Shown here one piece after another: positions 8,288-17,400 of a stretch of DNA of 39,135 bases; positions within the stretch are counted from its first letter, which is position 1, and each line of letters begins with the position of its first letter. The position numbers were made by a program, and so were the translations under genes. The stretch lies in contig JABFSH010000079.1 in NCBI GenBank assembly GCA_013140705.1, positions 1-39,135 of the forward strand. The letters run 5' to 3'. Below the pieces are notes generated by a model that was not told where the DNA came from, did not search any database, and worked only from the letters and a program-made list of their open reading frames with translations. This DNA comes from Methylococcaceae bacterium (GTDB lineage Bacteria > Pseudomonadota > Gammaproteobacteria > Methylococcales > Methylomonadaceae).

Positions 8288-8311
8288 GGTAATCATTTTC
8301 AAATGATTACC
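8288..8311. promoter_or_regulatory. Perfect 11-bp inverted repeat, candidate operator
   Basis: GGTAATCATTT (8288-8298) is followed after two bases by its exact reverse complement AAATGATTACC (8301-8311). It lies 66 bases upstream of the hemoglobin start, where a regulator could act on that promoter. The ATxATTT..AAATxAT core has the general architecture of NsrR-type NO-repressor sites, but the match is partial and no nsrR gene is in the window. Confidence 0.5.
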
Positions 8312-8376
8312 GTTTGGCGCTGAGCCATTCGTGAAATTGCAACCAAAGATCATTTTAGATTGGGAGAATAATAAGT

Positions 8377-8745
8377 ATGAGTGCAACACTATACGAAAGA
8401 ATAGGCGGTGAAGCCGCTGTAAATGCTGCTGTTGAACTTTTTTACCGCAAGGTCCTTAACGATTATCGTATCAATCGATTTTTTAATAATACCGATATGG
8501 ACACGCAATTAGCCAAACAAAAAGCCTTTTTTACCATGGCGTTTGGCGGTCCCAACAACTACACAGGTCAGGACATGCGCAATGCTCACGCACGACTGGT
8601 TAAAATGGGACTGGCTGAAGAGCATTTTAATGCCGTTATGGAGCACCTGGGGGCAACAATGGTTGAATTAAACGTACCCGCCGACTTGATTGCTGAGGCC
8701 GCCGCAATTGCCGAAAGCACCCGAAAAGACGTTTTGGGGAAATAA
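8377..8745 (+). CDS. glbN: Group I truncated hemoglobin
   Basis: This 122-residue single-domain 2-on-2 globin binds heme and O2 or NO in the cytoplasm. Key positions are visible: the LFYRKVL helix B with Tyr23 at the expected B10 position, KQKAFFTMAFGGP (residues 47-59), where Gln48 is near the distal pocket, and the proximal histidine His71 in NAHARL. Group I members in mycobacteria convert NO plus O2 to nitrate. A reductase encoded 72 bases downstream could keep the heme ferrous. GGGAGAA upstream provides the ribosome-binding site. The promoter region carries the inverted repeat at 8288-8311, which suggests NO- or redox-controlled expression. NO dioxygenase activity is inferred from family and neighbours. 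Confidence 0.9.
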   Translation: MSATLYERIGGEAAVNAAVELFYRKVLNDYRINRFFNNTDMDTQLAKQKAFFTMAFGGPNNYTGQDMRNAHARLVKMGLAEEHFNAVMEHLGATMVELNVPADLIAEAAAIAESTRKDVLGK

Positions 8746-8760
8746 CCAAGCTTTGAAGTC

Positions 8761-8801
8761 AGTTTAAAGGGCGTTCATCGGTTCGCCCTTTAGCTTAAAC
8801 T
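8761..8801 (+). promoter_or_regulatory. Intercistronic hairpin between globin and reductase genes
   Basis: AAAGGGCG (8766-8773) pairs with CGCCCTTT (8784-8791) around a 10-base loop. An outer AGTTTAA (8761-8767) and TTAAACT (8795-8801) can pair as an alternative. There is no T-run after it, so it is at most a weak terminator. It ends about 17 bases before the reductase ATG and may stabilise the globin message or lower read-through into the reductase gene. Confidence 0.45.
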
Positions 8802-8817
8802 CCTGGAGTCACGCTGC

Positions 8818-9789
8818 ATGTACACATTGACCGTTGATCAAAAGCGTTACTCCTGTCTGGAAAATGAATCAGTTCTTGATGTGCTGGTTCGGGAAAATGT
8901 CAATTTATCCTATGCCTGCAAAAAAGGCACTTGCCACAGTTGCCTGGTTCGCAGTATTGATATCAAGCCTCCCAAGCCAGCCCAGGCAGGATTAAAAAAC
9001 ACCCTGATCAATCAAAATTATTTTCTGGCCTGTCAATGTTATCCGCTGCAGGATATGCACATCAAACTACCGAACCAATCGGAGTTTTATCGAATGGGAA
9101 CGGTCACCGTCAATACGCTACTCAACAGAAACACGATGCTTCTGGTCATTGCATTTGAAGACGCTTTCGAATTTAATGCCGGACAGTTTGTAAACTTGCA
9201 ACGTAGTGATGGCTTGACCCGCAGCTATTCCATTGCCAATGTACCCCAAGAATCGAACCAGCTGGAATTTCATATTCGCCGTCTACCGGGTGGAAAATTC
9301 AGCTCGTGGCTACATGATGAAATCAGAATTGGCGATAGCATCGCCGTTTCCGAACCACGCGGTCATTGTTTTTATCTACCGGAACGCCGTGAACAAGGTC
9401 TTCTGTTGGTAGGCACTGGAACCGGCTTGGCGCCGCTGGCAGGCATTCTGACTGATGCGCTTAGACATGGTCATGCGGGTCCGATTCATCTTTTTCACGG
9501 TAGTCGTCATTTTGAGGATTTATATCGAATCGATGAAATGCAACAGCTTGCTGCACAGCATGCCAATTTCCACTACATGCCATGCCTTTCAGGTAATCCC
9601 GTACCGGACGGTTTTTCAGCCGGACGGGTTAATGATGTCGCACTATCCCATTTTTCCGACCTGAAAGATTGGCGCATATTTCTATGCGGTCATCCGGAAA
9701 TGGTCAATCAGATGAAAAAAATGACTTTCCTCAAAGGAGCTTCAATGGCGGATATTTATACGGATGCCTTTATCGTTTCGAGCACCTGA
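8818..9789 (+). CDS. Ferredoxin-type FAD/NAD(P)H oxidoreductase
   Basis: The 323-residue flavoprotein has three parts. First is a plant-type [2Fe-2S] ferredoxin domain (residues 1-90) with ligands Cys34, Cys39, Cys42 and Cys72. Next is an FAD-binding barrel with RSYSIAN (about 136-142). Last is an NAD(P)-binding domain with GTGTGLAPL (about 200-208) and a C-terminal FLCGHPEMV. This is the layout of oxygenase reductases such as MmoC and phenol hydroxylase reductase. No oxygenase is nearby. The upstream neighbour is a truncated hemoglobin, so the likely partner is ferric globin, making an NO-dioxygenase pair analogous to a split flavohemoglobin. GGAG eight bases before the ATG supports the start. 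The electron acceptor is inference. Confidence 0.85.
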   Translation: MYTLTVDQKRYSCLENESVLDVLVRENVNLSYACKKGTCHSCLVRSIDIKPPKPAQAGLKNTLINQNYFLACQCYPLQDMHIKLPNQSEFYRMGTVTVNTLLNRNTMLLVIAFEDAFEFNAGQFVNLQRSDGLTRSYSIANVPQESNQLEFHIRRLPGGKFSSWLHDEIRIGDSIAVSEPRGHCFYLPERREQGLLLVGTGTGLAPLAGILTDALRHGHAGPIHLFHGSRHFEDLYRIDEMQQLAAQHANFHYMPCLSGNPVPDGFSAGRVNDVALSHFSDLKDWRIFLCGHPEMVNQMKKMTFLKGASMADIYTDAFIVSST

Positions 9790-9804
9790 GCAAGCCAATC
9801 GGCA

Positions 9805-10953
9805 ATGCGCTTCATTCCCGTCGACCCGGTTAATTTGAGCATAAGAGGCAAGTTAATTGCGGTTGCTTCAAGCTTTTTCGCCATTTTAATCATTGCCTGG
9901 GTGTCGCAAATATTTAGCTCAAACCCCATTCTGATAGCGTCCATGGGTGCCTCGGCAGTCATTGTATTCATCATTCCTAACAGTCCGCTTGCACAACCCT
10001 GGCCCTTGATCGGCGGACAGTTAATATCCACCCTAGTTGGCGTTACTTGTGCCCAACTGATTCCGGATACTGTTTTCGCGGCCGCCAGTGCAGTGGGTGG
10101 CAGTATTTTGGCCATGTTTATATTGCGTTGCCTGCACCCACCGGGAGCAGCATCGGCACTGACACCTATTGCGTCAGGAGATCCCGCTGCCAGTTATAGT
10201 CTTTCACTCATGCCGGTTGGTCTGAATGTGATCGTGATGCTGATTATGGCTATTGTCATTCACCGCTGGGTATTGCGCCGTGAATATCCCATTCTGTCAG
10301 GAGATTTATCGGCTCAATACAATAAAACTGAGGAAACATCGCAGCCACAGAAAGGAATTTCCGAACAGGATTTAATTCAAGCCTTACAGAATATGGATAT
10401 TTTTATGGACATTTCGTCTGGCGATTTGAATCGATTACTGACAGATGCCCAAAAGCGAAGTTTTAAGCGATTCAGCGGAAATGTCATCTGTGCTGACATT
10501 ATGGATACTGACGTGTCCTTTGCTGAATATGGTACGGAAGTTGAAGCCGCGTGGAAGCTCATGCAGCATAAAAAACTGAAAGCCCTGCCGGTCATTGACA
10601 GAGCCAGGCGTATAATTGGCATCATAACTTGGCATGACTTTGTTAAATGCATCAGTCTACGCGCGGAAGAAAATATTCACGATAAATTACGAGAATTCAT
10701 ACGCCGCACACCGGATGTATCGACTAAAAAGCCTGAATCTGTCGGCCATATCATGTCTTCCCGGGTGGTCGTCTTGACGGAAGTCTCACATATCGTTGAA
10801 CTTATCCCGTTAATGTCAGATCAAGGCTATAGCCAAATCCCGATTGTAAATGCTGAAAACCGATTGGTTGGCATGGTATATCAAGCTAACTTGATTGCGG
10901 CGCTTTACGATGAGAGCGACTATTATGTCAAAAGTGACACATCTCCCGTTTAG
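9805..10953 (+). CDS. HPP family membrane protein with C-terminal CBS pair
   Basis: The N-terminal half (residues 15-170) is an HPP domain with four hydrophobic segments and the family signature HPPGAAS starting at residue 111. After a soluble linker, residues 220-375 form two CBS domains (ADIMDTDVSF... and VGHIMSSRVVV...), which usually sense adenine nucleotides and gate transport. Plant HPP proteins act as chloroplast nitrite transporters; bacterial members are poorly characterised. The gene starts 15 bases after the reductase stop without a strong ribosome-binding site, so translation may be coupled. Given the globin neighbours, nitrite or nitrate export/import is a reasonable guess but unproven. 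Confidence 0.85.
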   Translation: MRFIPVDPVNLSIRGKLIAVASSFFAILIIAWVSQIFSSNPILIASMGASAVIVFIIPNSPLAQPWPLIGGQLISTLVGVTCAQLIPDTVFAAASAVGGSILAMFILRCLHPPGAASALTPIASGDPAASYSLSLMPVGLNVIVMLIMAIVIHRWVLRREYPILSGDLSAQYNKTEETSQPQKGISEQDLIQALQNMDIFMDISSGDLNRLLTDAQKRSFKRFSGNVICADIMDTDVSFAEYGTEVEAAWKLMQHKKLKALPVIDRARRIIGIITWHDFVKCISLRAEENIHDKLREFIRRTPDVSTKKPESVGHIMSSRVVVLTEVSHIVELIPLMSDQGYSQIPIVNAENRLVGMVYQANLIAALYDESDYYVKSDTSPV

Positions 10954-10961
10954 AGTGAGAA

Positions 10962-11336
10962 TCAGATTTTTGAGGCGCGGACATTGTCATGCGTCGGTAC
11001 CGCTTCTTTTACCGGGTCGACAGACCATAACTTTTCCAGTTGATAAAATTCACGTGCCTGCGCAGTCATGACATGAACAATAATATCGCCCAAGTCTAAC
11101 AAGACCCAGTCCGAACCCAGGTCGCCTTCAATACCCAGCGGCATCACGCCATTTTCTTTGGCTTTTTCGGCAACGTAATCGCACAAAGACTTCAGATGGC
11201 GATCGGAAGTGCCGGTTGCTATCACCATGTAGTCCGTAAAACTGGTTTTGCCACGCACATCGATTGTGGTGATATAGTGGCCTTTGCGTTCATCCAGAAC
11301 TGTCTGTACGATTTTCAATAACGCTTCTGTTTGCAT
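10962..11336 (-). CDS. rsfS: Ribosomal silencing factor RsfS
   Basis: The 124-residue protein is the RsfS/Iojap factor that binds ribosomal protein uL14 and blocks joining of the 50S and 30S subunits when nutrients are short. Typical segments are TSFTDYMVIATGTSDRHL (residues 31-48), GIEGDLGSDWVLLDLGD (68-84) and the REFYQLEKLW end. It is the last gene of proA-nadD-rsfS, 25 bases after nadD, the common gammaproteobacterial order (next in many genomes would be rlmH). It converges with the HPP gene, leaving only eight bases between stops and no obvious terminator. Confidence 0.95.
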   Translation of the reverse strand: MQTEALLKIVQTVLDERKGHYITTIDVRGKTSFTDYMVIATGTSDRHLKSLCDYVAEKAKENGVMPLGIEGDLGSDWVLLDLGDIIVHVMTAQAREFYQLEKLWSVDPVKEAVPTHDNVRASKI

Positions 11337-11361
11337 TCAATTTCCTATTGGTGTTGATGGA

Positions 11362-11985
11362 TCAGTGTTTTTCATAGAGATGATGTTGATAGATATAGCT
11401 TAGAACAACATCCGGTAATAAATAGGCAGGCGATTTCTTTTCCGCAATCATATGACGAATTACTGTGGCTGAAATATCAAGCTGCGTAACGGGTTGAAAA
11501 AACAGTTTACCGGCTGCCGATTGTGTTAGTGCTTCACGCTGTAAAATTTGTCGGGCTGTAAAAAACGCATCCGGATGCTGTATCTCAAATCCCGGTCTGG
11601 TCATCACAACAATGTGGGCATAATCGAACAGGTGCTGCCATTGATACCAGTTGGATAAATTATTAAAGGCATCACAGCCTATGAATAAAAGCAGAGGTTG
11701 TTTCGGAAAGTCCTGTCTTAGTGACTTTAAGGTATCTATCATATAAGAGTGCCCTTCCCTATCCAGTTCTCTGGTATCGCAAATAAAACCGGGCTGATTT
11801 TCAATGGCCTGCTCCAGCATATGCACCCTCGCAGATGTTGTGGCTTCAGGCTGCTGGCGATGTGGCGGACGAGCACTCGGAATCAGACGGAGTTCAGTCA
11901 GATCGAAAATATCCTTGACTTCGAGGGCTGACCGTAAATGCCCATAATGCACTGGATCGAAGGTTCCACCAAAAATGCCAATCAT
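11362..11985 (-). CDS. nadD: Nicotinate-nucleotide adenylyltransferase NadD
   Basis: The 207-residue enzyme adenylates nicotinate mononucleotide to deamido-NAD, the penultimate step of NAD synthesis. It opens with the nucleotidyltransferase signature GIFGGTFDPVHYGH, whose HxGH histidines are residues 13 and 16. It carries the C-terminal DISATVIRHMI motif that matches ISxTxxR. Its ATG directly abuts the proA stop codon, with an AGG box inside the proA 3' end, so the two are translationally coupled. Confidence 0.96.
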   Translation of the reverse strand: MIGIFGGTFDPVHYGHLRSALEVKDIFDLTELRLIPSARPPHRQQPEATTSARVHMLEQAIENQPGFICDTRELDREGHSYMIDTLKSLRQDFPKQPLLLFIGCDAFNNLSNWYQWQHLFDYAHIVVMTRPGFEIQHPDAFFTARQILQREALTQSAAGKLFFQPVTQLDISATVIRHMIAEKKSPAYLLPDVVLSYIYQHHLYEKH

Positions 11986-13242
11986 TTATTGCCTGATATG
12001 GCCATCACCCAATACTATATACTTTAATGAGGTGAGTCCTTTCAATCCGACCGGTCCCCGCGCATGCAGCTTATCCGTGCTAATACCAATTTCTGCACCC
12101 AAGCCATATTCAAAGCCATCTGCAAAACGAGTCGAGGCATTGACCATAACGGAACTGGAATCGACTTCCCGCAAAAAGCGTCTGGCCAACGTATAATCTT
12201 CGGTAACGATAGCTTCAGTATGGCTGGAACTGTATTGATTAATATGTTCTATCGCTTCGTCAATACCGGTAACAATTCGAACTGACAGGATGGGCGCCAG
12301 ATATTCTGTACGCCAATCATCTTCAGTCGCTCTGCTGCTGGCAGGAATTAATGAGCAGGTCTTCAAGCAGCCGCGTAATTCAACGCCTTTGCTAATGTAG
12401 ATTTCAGCCAGTAACGGCAATATTTTTGCGGCAACACTTTCTGCTACCAGTAAGGTTTCCATGGCATTACAGACCCCGTACCTGTGCGTTTTCGCGTTGT
12501 CGGCAATCCGGATGGCTTTATCAATATCAGCGGATTCATCAATATAGACATGGCAGATGCCATCAAGATGTTTGATAACTGGAATCGTGGCTTCCCTGGA
12601 AATACGTTCAATCAGCCCTTTGCCGCCACGAGGCACAATAATATCGACATAATGATTCATCGTGATGAGTTCACCGACCGCCTCACGATCAGACGTTGCG
12701 ACGATTTGAACAATCTGCGAGGGTAAACCGGCAACTTTCAGTCCCTGGGTGATACAGGTAGCGATGGCCTGATTGGAATGAATTGCCTCCGATCCACCTC
12801 TTAAAATACAGGCATTGCCGGATTTAAGACATAAAGCAGCCGCATCAACCGTCACATTCGGCCGAGATTCATAAATGATCCCGATCACTCCTAATGGCAC
12901 ACGCATCTGACCCACTTGTATACCGCTAGGCCGATAGCTTAGCTCAGTGATTTCTCCAACAGGATCAGGCAGTGCGGCAACCTGCCTTAAACCTTCAGCC
13001 ATGGCTGAAATACTTTTGGCCGACAGGGTTAATCTATCCAAAGACGCGGCATCCAGGCCATTTGCTCGACCGTTCTCTAAATCCTTGCAATTTTCTGCGA
13101 TCAGCCAGTCCTGATTTTTTTCGATCGCTTCAGCAATAGCCAGCAAAGCCCTGTTTTTGTTGCCTGTGTCAGTTCGACTAATTTCCCGACCTGCTATTCT
13201 GGCCTGCTGTCCCAGAGTCGTCATGTATTCTTTAATATTCAC
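11986..13242 (-). CDS. proA: Gamma-glutamyl phosphate reductase ProA
   Basis: The 418-residue NADPH-dependent aldehyde-dehydrogenase-fold enzyme reduces gamma-glutamyl phosphate to glutamate semialdehyde in proline synthesis. The catalytic cysteine is Cys258 in [11 protein letters not shown]. Other family segments are [20 protein letters not shown] (residues 123-142) and a C-terminal [12 protein letters not shown]. The start is a GTG at 13242 with a GAG box nine bases upstream. An in-frame ATG six codons later is the alternative. It is first in the proA-nadD-rsfS operon and divergent from a penicillin-binding protein gene. Confidence 0.95.
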   Translation of the reverse strand: MNIKEYMTTLGQQARIAGREISRTDTGNKNRALLAIAEAIEKNQDWLIAENCKDLENGRANGLDAASLDRLTLSAKSISAMAEGLRQVAALPDPVGEITELSYRPSGIQVGQMRVPLGVIGIIYESRPNVTVDAAALCLKSGNACILRGGSEAIHSNQAIATCITQGLKVAGLPSQIVQIVATSDREAVGELITMNHYVDIIVPRGGKGLIERISREATIPVIKHLDGICHVYIDESADIDKAIRIADNAKTHRYGVCNAMETLLVAESVAAKILPLLAEIYISKGVELRGCLKTCSLIPASSRATEDDWRTEYLAPILSVRIVTGIDEAIEHINQYSSSHTEAIVTEDYTLARRFLREVDSSSVMVNASTRFADGFEYGLGAEIGISTDKLHARGPVGLKGLTSLKYIVLGDGHIRQ

Positions 13243-13550
13243 TTCGTTCTCGTTAGACCCGTTTATTTAAGAGTCCATTATATCGATTAAAGTAGAATTA
13301 ATTAATCCGTTTGTTTGATCTCCTAGATTAAGTCTAATTAATTTAGTTCGCATTGTTTGCTATAATTCAACTTCAAGAAGCCGCTCTAGTCCCTTTAACA
13401 ATAAGGGAACTCGCAGCATTACATATCAGTCCAAGTTTTTAAACCCTTGCAATCCTTACTTTATACAGAACACTGGAATTGTCTGTTAACTTGCTTTACA
13501 TCAAACTGTAAGAGCAAAAAATTTAACATTTTGAGCACATATAGTCAGTA
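13243..13550. promoter_or_regulatory. Divergent promoter region of proA and the PBP gene
   Basis: On the plus strand TGCTATAAT (13358-13366) is an extended -10 element about 185 bases before the PBP start. The minus strand carries TATAAT (13277-13282) 35 bases before the proA GTG, without a clear -35. The long plus-strand leader contains a perfect 6-bp hairpin (TCCCTT 13390-13395, AAGGGA 13403-13408, 7-base loop). No open frame of interest is present. Confidence 0.45.
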
Positions 13551-16500
13551 ATGCATAACAACAGACTTTCAATTTATCGCATTTTTATATTGAGCTTTGC
13601 CGCCCTGTTGATTTTAATCGGCGTTATAGCTTTCCATTTAGTCACTGATGAAATCCAATCATCCAATTTTCAAGCTCAATATATTTCTGCGATTAGCAAA
13701 CAATTGAGTTACAAGCTGGATCCGGGCCCCAGCACATCCATCCGGTATCCGGAATACGGCCCTTATGATGAAAGGTTGGGCTACACCCAATTACCTGGCA
13801 CCATTTCCCGTATGGAAAAATCAGGATTCAATATTACGGCCCAAGCGTCATCATCCCCGATGATGACGCAACTGGTCGATGATGGTCTATTCATGATCTA
13901 TCATGAAAAAACCCAGGTTGGTCTAAGAATTCTGGATCGAGCAGATCAGGAGATATTCAGAAATGTCTATCCAAGTTATGGTTATCCAAATTTTGAATCC
14001 ATTCCACCGGTCATCCTTTATACGCTGCTTTATATTGAAAATCGTGAATTACTGGATGAAAATCATGCCACTGTTAATCCTGCAATTGAATGGGACCGGC
14101 TAGGCTTTGCCGGACTTCAAATTATAGCCAACAAGCTGGGCTTGAATGATAATGTGCCTGGCGGCAGTACATTGGCAACGCAGATTGAAAAATATCGTCA
14201 TTCCAAAAATGGGTACACCAATTCTATCCTGGACAAATTCCGCCAGATGGGCAGCGCCTCAATTCGGGCCTATTTATTGGGTCCTGATACTCGCGAAATG
14301 CGACGGGAAATTGCCTTAACCTACCTGAACTCAATGCCGCTTGCTGCAACTCCAAAGGTAGGTGAAATACATGGACTGGGTGATGGCTTATCAGCCTGGT
14401 TTGGGGCAGATTTTAATGAAGTGAATAAACTGCTTCGTCCTTCGGCTATCAACTCAGCAGAGCGCATAAGTCCGCAGCAGGCGCAAGCTTATCGTCAGGT
14501 ACTGTCACTATTGATTTCTCAAAGACGTCCATCCTACTTACTTGGCCCTGGTTTCTCAGATTTACAGACGCTGACCAATAGCCATTTACGACTGCTGGCG
14601 GATCAAGGCGTTATTTCGACGCAACTTAGGGACGCGGCCCTGGCACTTTCAACAGAACGAATTGCCGGCACGGAGCAGGCTTTCAAGTTCATGACAGAAA
14701 GGAAGACGCAGAATGTACTTCGTACCCGTTTAGCCAAGTCCTTGGGTGTAAGGACCAATTATGAATTGGATCGCCTGGATTTGACCGTTAAAACGACACT
14801 TGATTATAAAACTCAAGAAAAAGTCAGCAATGCCTTGCGCCAGCTTAGCGAAGCCGATACCGCCCGCTCCGCTGGGGTTTTTGGCTTCAGGTTATTGAAT
14901 GAAAATACAGATCTCACACCGGTGATCTATAGCCTCATGCTGTTTGAACGCGGTGAAACGGGCAATCTTTTGCGTATTCAAACCGATAACTATGATCAAC
15001 CACTCGATATAAACGAAGGTATACGATTAGACCTTGGCTCAACCTCGAAATTAAGAACCATGGTTCATTTTCTGGAGCTTATTGCCGATATTTTTCCGCG
15101 CTACAAGGACCTTTCACCCACAGAATTGAATAAAATCAAACTTCACCCGCGTGATTATTTATCGGCCTGGGTTATTGATCAACTCAGGGCAAACCCCAAA
15201 ATCAATTTGGAAGAACTGCTCAATCTGGCACTTGATCGCAAATATTCGGCAAGCCCAGGAGAAAGCTTTTTTACAGGCGGCGGTCTGCATCACTTCAACA
15301 ATTTTGATAAATTCGAAGATAAAAAGATCATGTCGGTGCGACATGCTTTGCGAGATTCGGTCAATCTGGTTTTTATCCGCTTAATGCGCGACATTGTCTA
15401 TCACCATCTTTACAGACCCGATGGCATCGCTCGCTGGCTGGAGATTCCCGGCGATCCGCGTCGAAAGGAATATCTGGAACGTTTTGCAAATCGTGAAGGC
15501 ATCGTTTACTTGCGCCGGTTTTATGCAAAATATCATGACAAAACTACCGATGAATCCCTGAGTTTGCTGGCGCAGCGTGTAATGGCCAAGCCCTCACGTC
15601 TCACCATGCTTTTTCGGGCGATATATCCTGACCGTAACGAAACCGCCCTTAATACGTTTTTGCATGCTCACATCAGTAAATCGGTGCTTGCAAATGAAGA
15701 TCTTTATGCGCTGTATGATCGATTTTCTCTCGACAATTTTGACTTACAAGATCAAGGCTATATCACCAAGGTTCATCCCCTGGAATTATGGCTGATTCGT
15801 TATCTGGCCGAACACCCCAAAGCAACACGGGATGAAGTTATTGAAGCCAGTGCCGAGCAGCGCCTGGAAGTGTATCGATGGTTAATCAAAAGTAAACGGC
15901 AAGGTGGTCAACTTCGCCGCATCATGTCGTTGCTTGAACAAGAAGCGTTTAAGGAGATTCATGCCGCATGGAAGCGTGTTGGCTATCCCTTTGGAAAGTT
16001 GACACCCTCTTATGCCACTTCCATCGGCGCATCAGGTGATCGGCCCGTTGCGTTAGCGGAGCTGATGGGTGTTTTGGTTAATGACGGTGTCAAGTTACCT
16101 ACCGTTCGCTTTGAGAACCTGCACTTTGGTCAAAACACTCCGTACGAAACTGTACTCAGTAAACAGTCTGACAAGGGTGAACGAATATTTTCGCCCGAAA
16201 TCGCAAAAGTTGCTCGGGAAGCCTTAGTAGGCGTTGTTGAGGGCGGAACGGCTGCACGACTCAGAGGCGCCTATACGGATGTTAACGGCAAACCGTTATC
16301 GGTTGGTGGAAAAACCGGAACCGGTGATCATCGCCAGGAAACTTGGGGAGAAAGAGGTCACCTGATAGAGTCCAAATTTATAAGTCGCGCAGCTACCTTT
16401 GTGTTTTTCCTGGGCGATCGTTTCTTTGGTGTGATTACCGCTTATGTTGCAGGATCCAATGCCGAACAATATCATTTCACCAGTTCCTTGCCCGTACAAA

Positions 16501-16610
16501 TTATCAAATTTCTGCAACCTACCCTTTCGCCTTTGATAAACAAGAAGTCTGATAATGGCAATCAAAAATTGGCCGTTGCGAACGATGAAATTAAAACATC
16601 AATTCATTAA
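13551..16610 (+). CDS. Large class A penicillin-binding protein (glycosyltransferase-transpeptidase)
   Basis: The 1019-residue protein is anchored by one N-terminal membrane segment (residues 9-30) and faces the periplasm, where it would polymerise and cross-link peptidoglycan. The GT51 glycosyltransferase part has the catalytic glutamate in YIENRE (Glu163) and GGSTLATQ (204-211). The transpeptidase has all three penicillin-binding motifs: STSK (497-500, nucleophile Ser497), SVN (603-605) and KTG (921-923). The roughly 300-residue gap between SVN and KTG is much longer than in PBP1a or PBP1b and is rich in charged helices. It is therefore an unusual PBP subfamily rather than mrcA or mrcB. It is divergent from proA; yggS follows 104 bases later. 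The ATG at 13551 lacks a strong ribosome-binding site. Confidence 0.88.
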   Translation: MHNNRLSIYRIFILSFAALLILIGVIAFHLVTDEIQSSNFQAQYISAISKQLSYKLDPGPSTSIRYPEYGPYDERLGYTQLPGTISRMEKSGFNITAQASSSPMMTQLVDDGLFMIYHEKTQVGLRILDRADQEIFRNVYPSYGYPNFESIPPVILYTLLYIENRELLDENHATVNPAIEWDRLGFAGLQIIANKLGLNDNVPGGSTLATQIEKYRHSKNGYTNSILDKFRQMGSASIRAYLLGPDTREMRREIALTYLNSMPLAATPKVGEIHGLGDGLSAWFGADFNEVNKLLRPSAINSAERISPQQAQAYRQVLSLLISQRRPSYLLGPGFSDLQTLTNSHLRLLADQGVISTQLRDAALALSTERIAGTEQAFKFMTERKTQNVLRTRLAKSLGVRTNYELDRLDLTVKTTLDYKTQEKVSNALRQLSEADTARSAGVFGFRLLNENTDLTPVIYSLMLFERGETGNLLRIQTDNYDQPLDINEGIRLDLGSTSKLRTMVHFLELIADIFPRYKDLSPTELNKIKLHPRDYLSAWVIDQLRANPKINLEELLNLALDRKYSASPGESFFTGGGLHHFNNFDKFEDKKIMSVRHALRDSVNLVFIRLMRDIVYHHLYRPDGIARWLEIPGDPRRKEYLERFANREGIVYLRRFYAKYHDKTTDESLSLLAQRVMAKPSRLTMLFRAIYPDRNETALNTFLHAHISKSVLANEDLYALYDRFSLDNFDLQDQGYITKVHPLELWLIRYLAEHPKATRDEVIEASAEQRLEVYRWLIKSKRQGGQLRRIMSLLEQEAFKEIHAAWKRVGYPFGKLTPSYATSIGASGDRPVALAELMGVLVNDGVKLPTVRFENLHFGQNTPYETVLSKQSDKGERIFSPEIAKVAREALVGVVEGGTAARLRGAYTDVNGKPLSVGGKTGTGDHRQETWGERGHLIESKFISRAATFVFFLGDRFFGVITAYVAGSNAEQYHFTSSLPVQIIKFLQPTLSPLINKKSDNGNQKLAVANDEIKTSIH

Positions 16611-16714
16611 CTGTCTGCTTGAGCGCCCTAATGACTGTTTTAATATCTCATCAAGAGAAGACCTCGCTTAGTTCCTGCATCGAATTAATCGATGATTACT
16701 AAAAAAATCCACTT

Positions 16715-17383
16715 ATGATCATCGAAAACCTGAAGCGAATAAGATCAGAAATTGCCCAGGCGGAACTTCTCTATCATCGAAGTCCTGGATCCGTTTTATT
16801 ACTGGCTGTCAGTAAAACCAAGCCGGCCGCGGACATTGCCCTGGCTTACCGCGCCGGTCAACGACATTTCGGTGAAAATTATTGTCAGGAGGCTATTTTA
16901 AAGCAGCGGCAACTGGGTGCATATGATATTACCTGGCATTTTATTGGTCCCATTCAATCCAATAAGACCAAAACCTTGGCCACATGTTTTGATTGGGTAC
17001 ATAGCGTGGATCGCTTTAAAACAGCTAAACGTCTTAGCGAACAACGCCCAATTCACTTACCGCCCCTGAATATTTGTCTCCAAATCAACATTAGTAACGA
17101 ATACAGCAAGTCCGGTATTTCATTGGCTAGTCTTCCTGAACTTTGTCAGCAAATTGTTGAGTTACCCAATATTAAGTTGCGTGGGGTGATGGCGATTCCT
17201 GCTCCGCAAGAAGATTTCAAGCAACAGCGCTTAGCCTATCACTCACTTTTCAAGGCAGTGAAAATGCTCGACAATGTGGCGTTTGATACCTTTTCTTATG
17301 GTATGAGCGGGGATTTAGTAGCGGCAATTGCTGAGGGATCGACAATTGTCAGGATTGGATCTGCGCTGTTTGGTGCACGATAA
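16715..17383 (+). CDS. yggS: PLP homeostasis protein YggS (PLPBP)
   Basis: The 222-residue protein is a monomeric alanine-racemase-fold PLP carrier that helps balance vitamin B6 and amino acid pools; it has no known catalytic reaction. The PLP lysine is Lys34 in AVSKTKP. HFGENYCQE (residues 51-59), WHFIGPIQSNK (about 75-85) and the phosphate-binding SYGMSGDL near the C-terminus are all present. yggS often neighbours pilT and proC in related bacteria; here pilT lies about 7.5 kb downstream on the same strand. It converges with the minus-strand zinc peptidase gene, 17 bases apart. Confidence 0.95.
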   Translation: MIIENLKRIRSEIAQAELLYHRSPGSVLLLAVSKTKPAADIALAYRAGQRHFGENYCQEAILKQRQLGAYDITWHFIGPIQSNKTKTLATCFDWVHSVDRFKTAKRLSEQRPIHLPPLNICLQINISNEYSKSGISLASLPELCQQIVELPNIKLRGVMAIPAPQEDFKQQRLAYHSLFKAVKMLDNVAFDTFSYGMSGDLVAAIAEGSTIVRIGSALFGAR

Positions 17384-17400
17384 TCCGGACGCTAATGACG

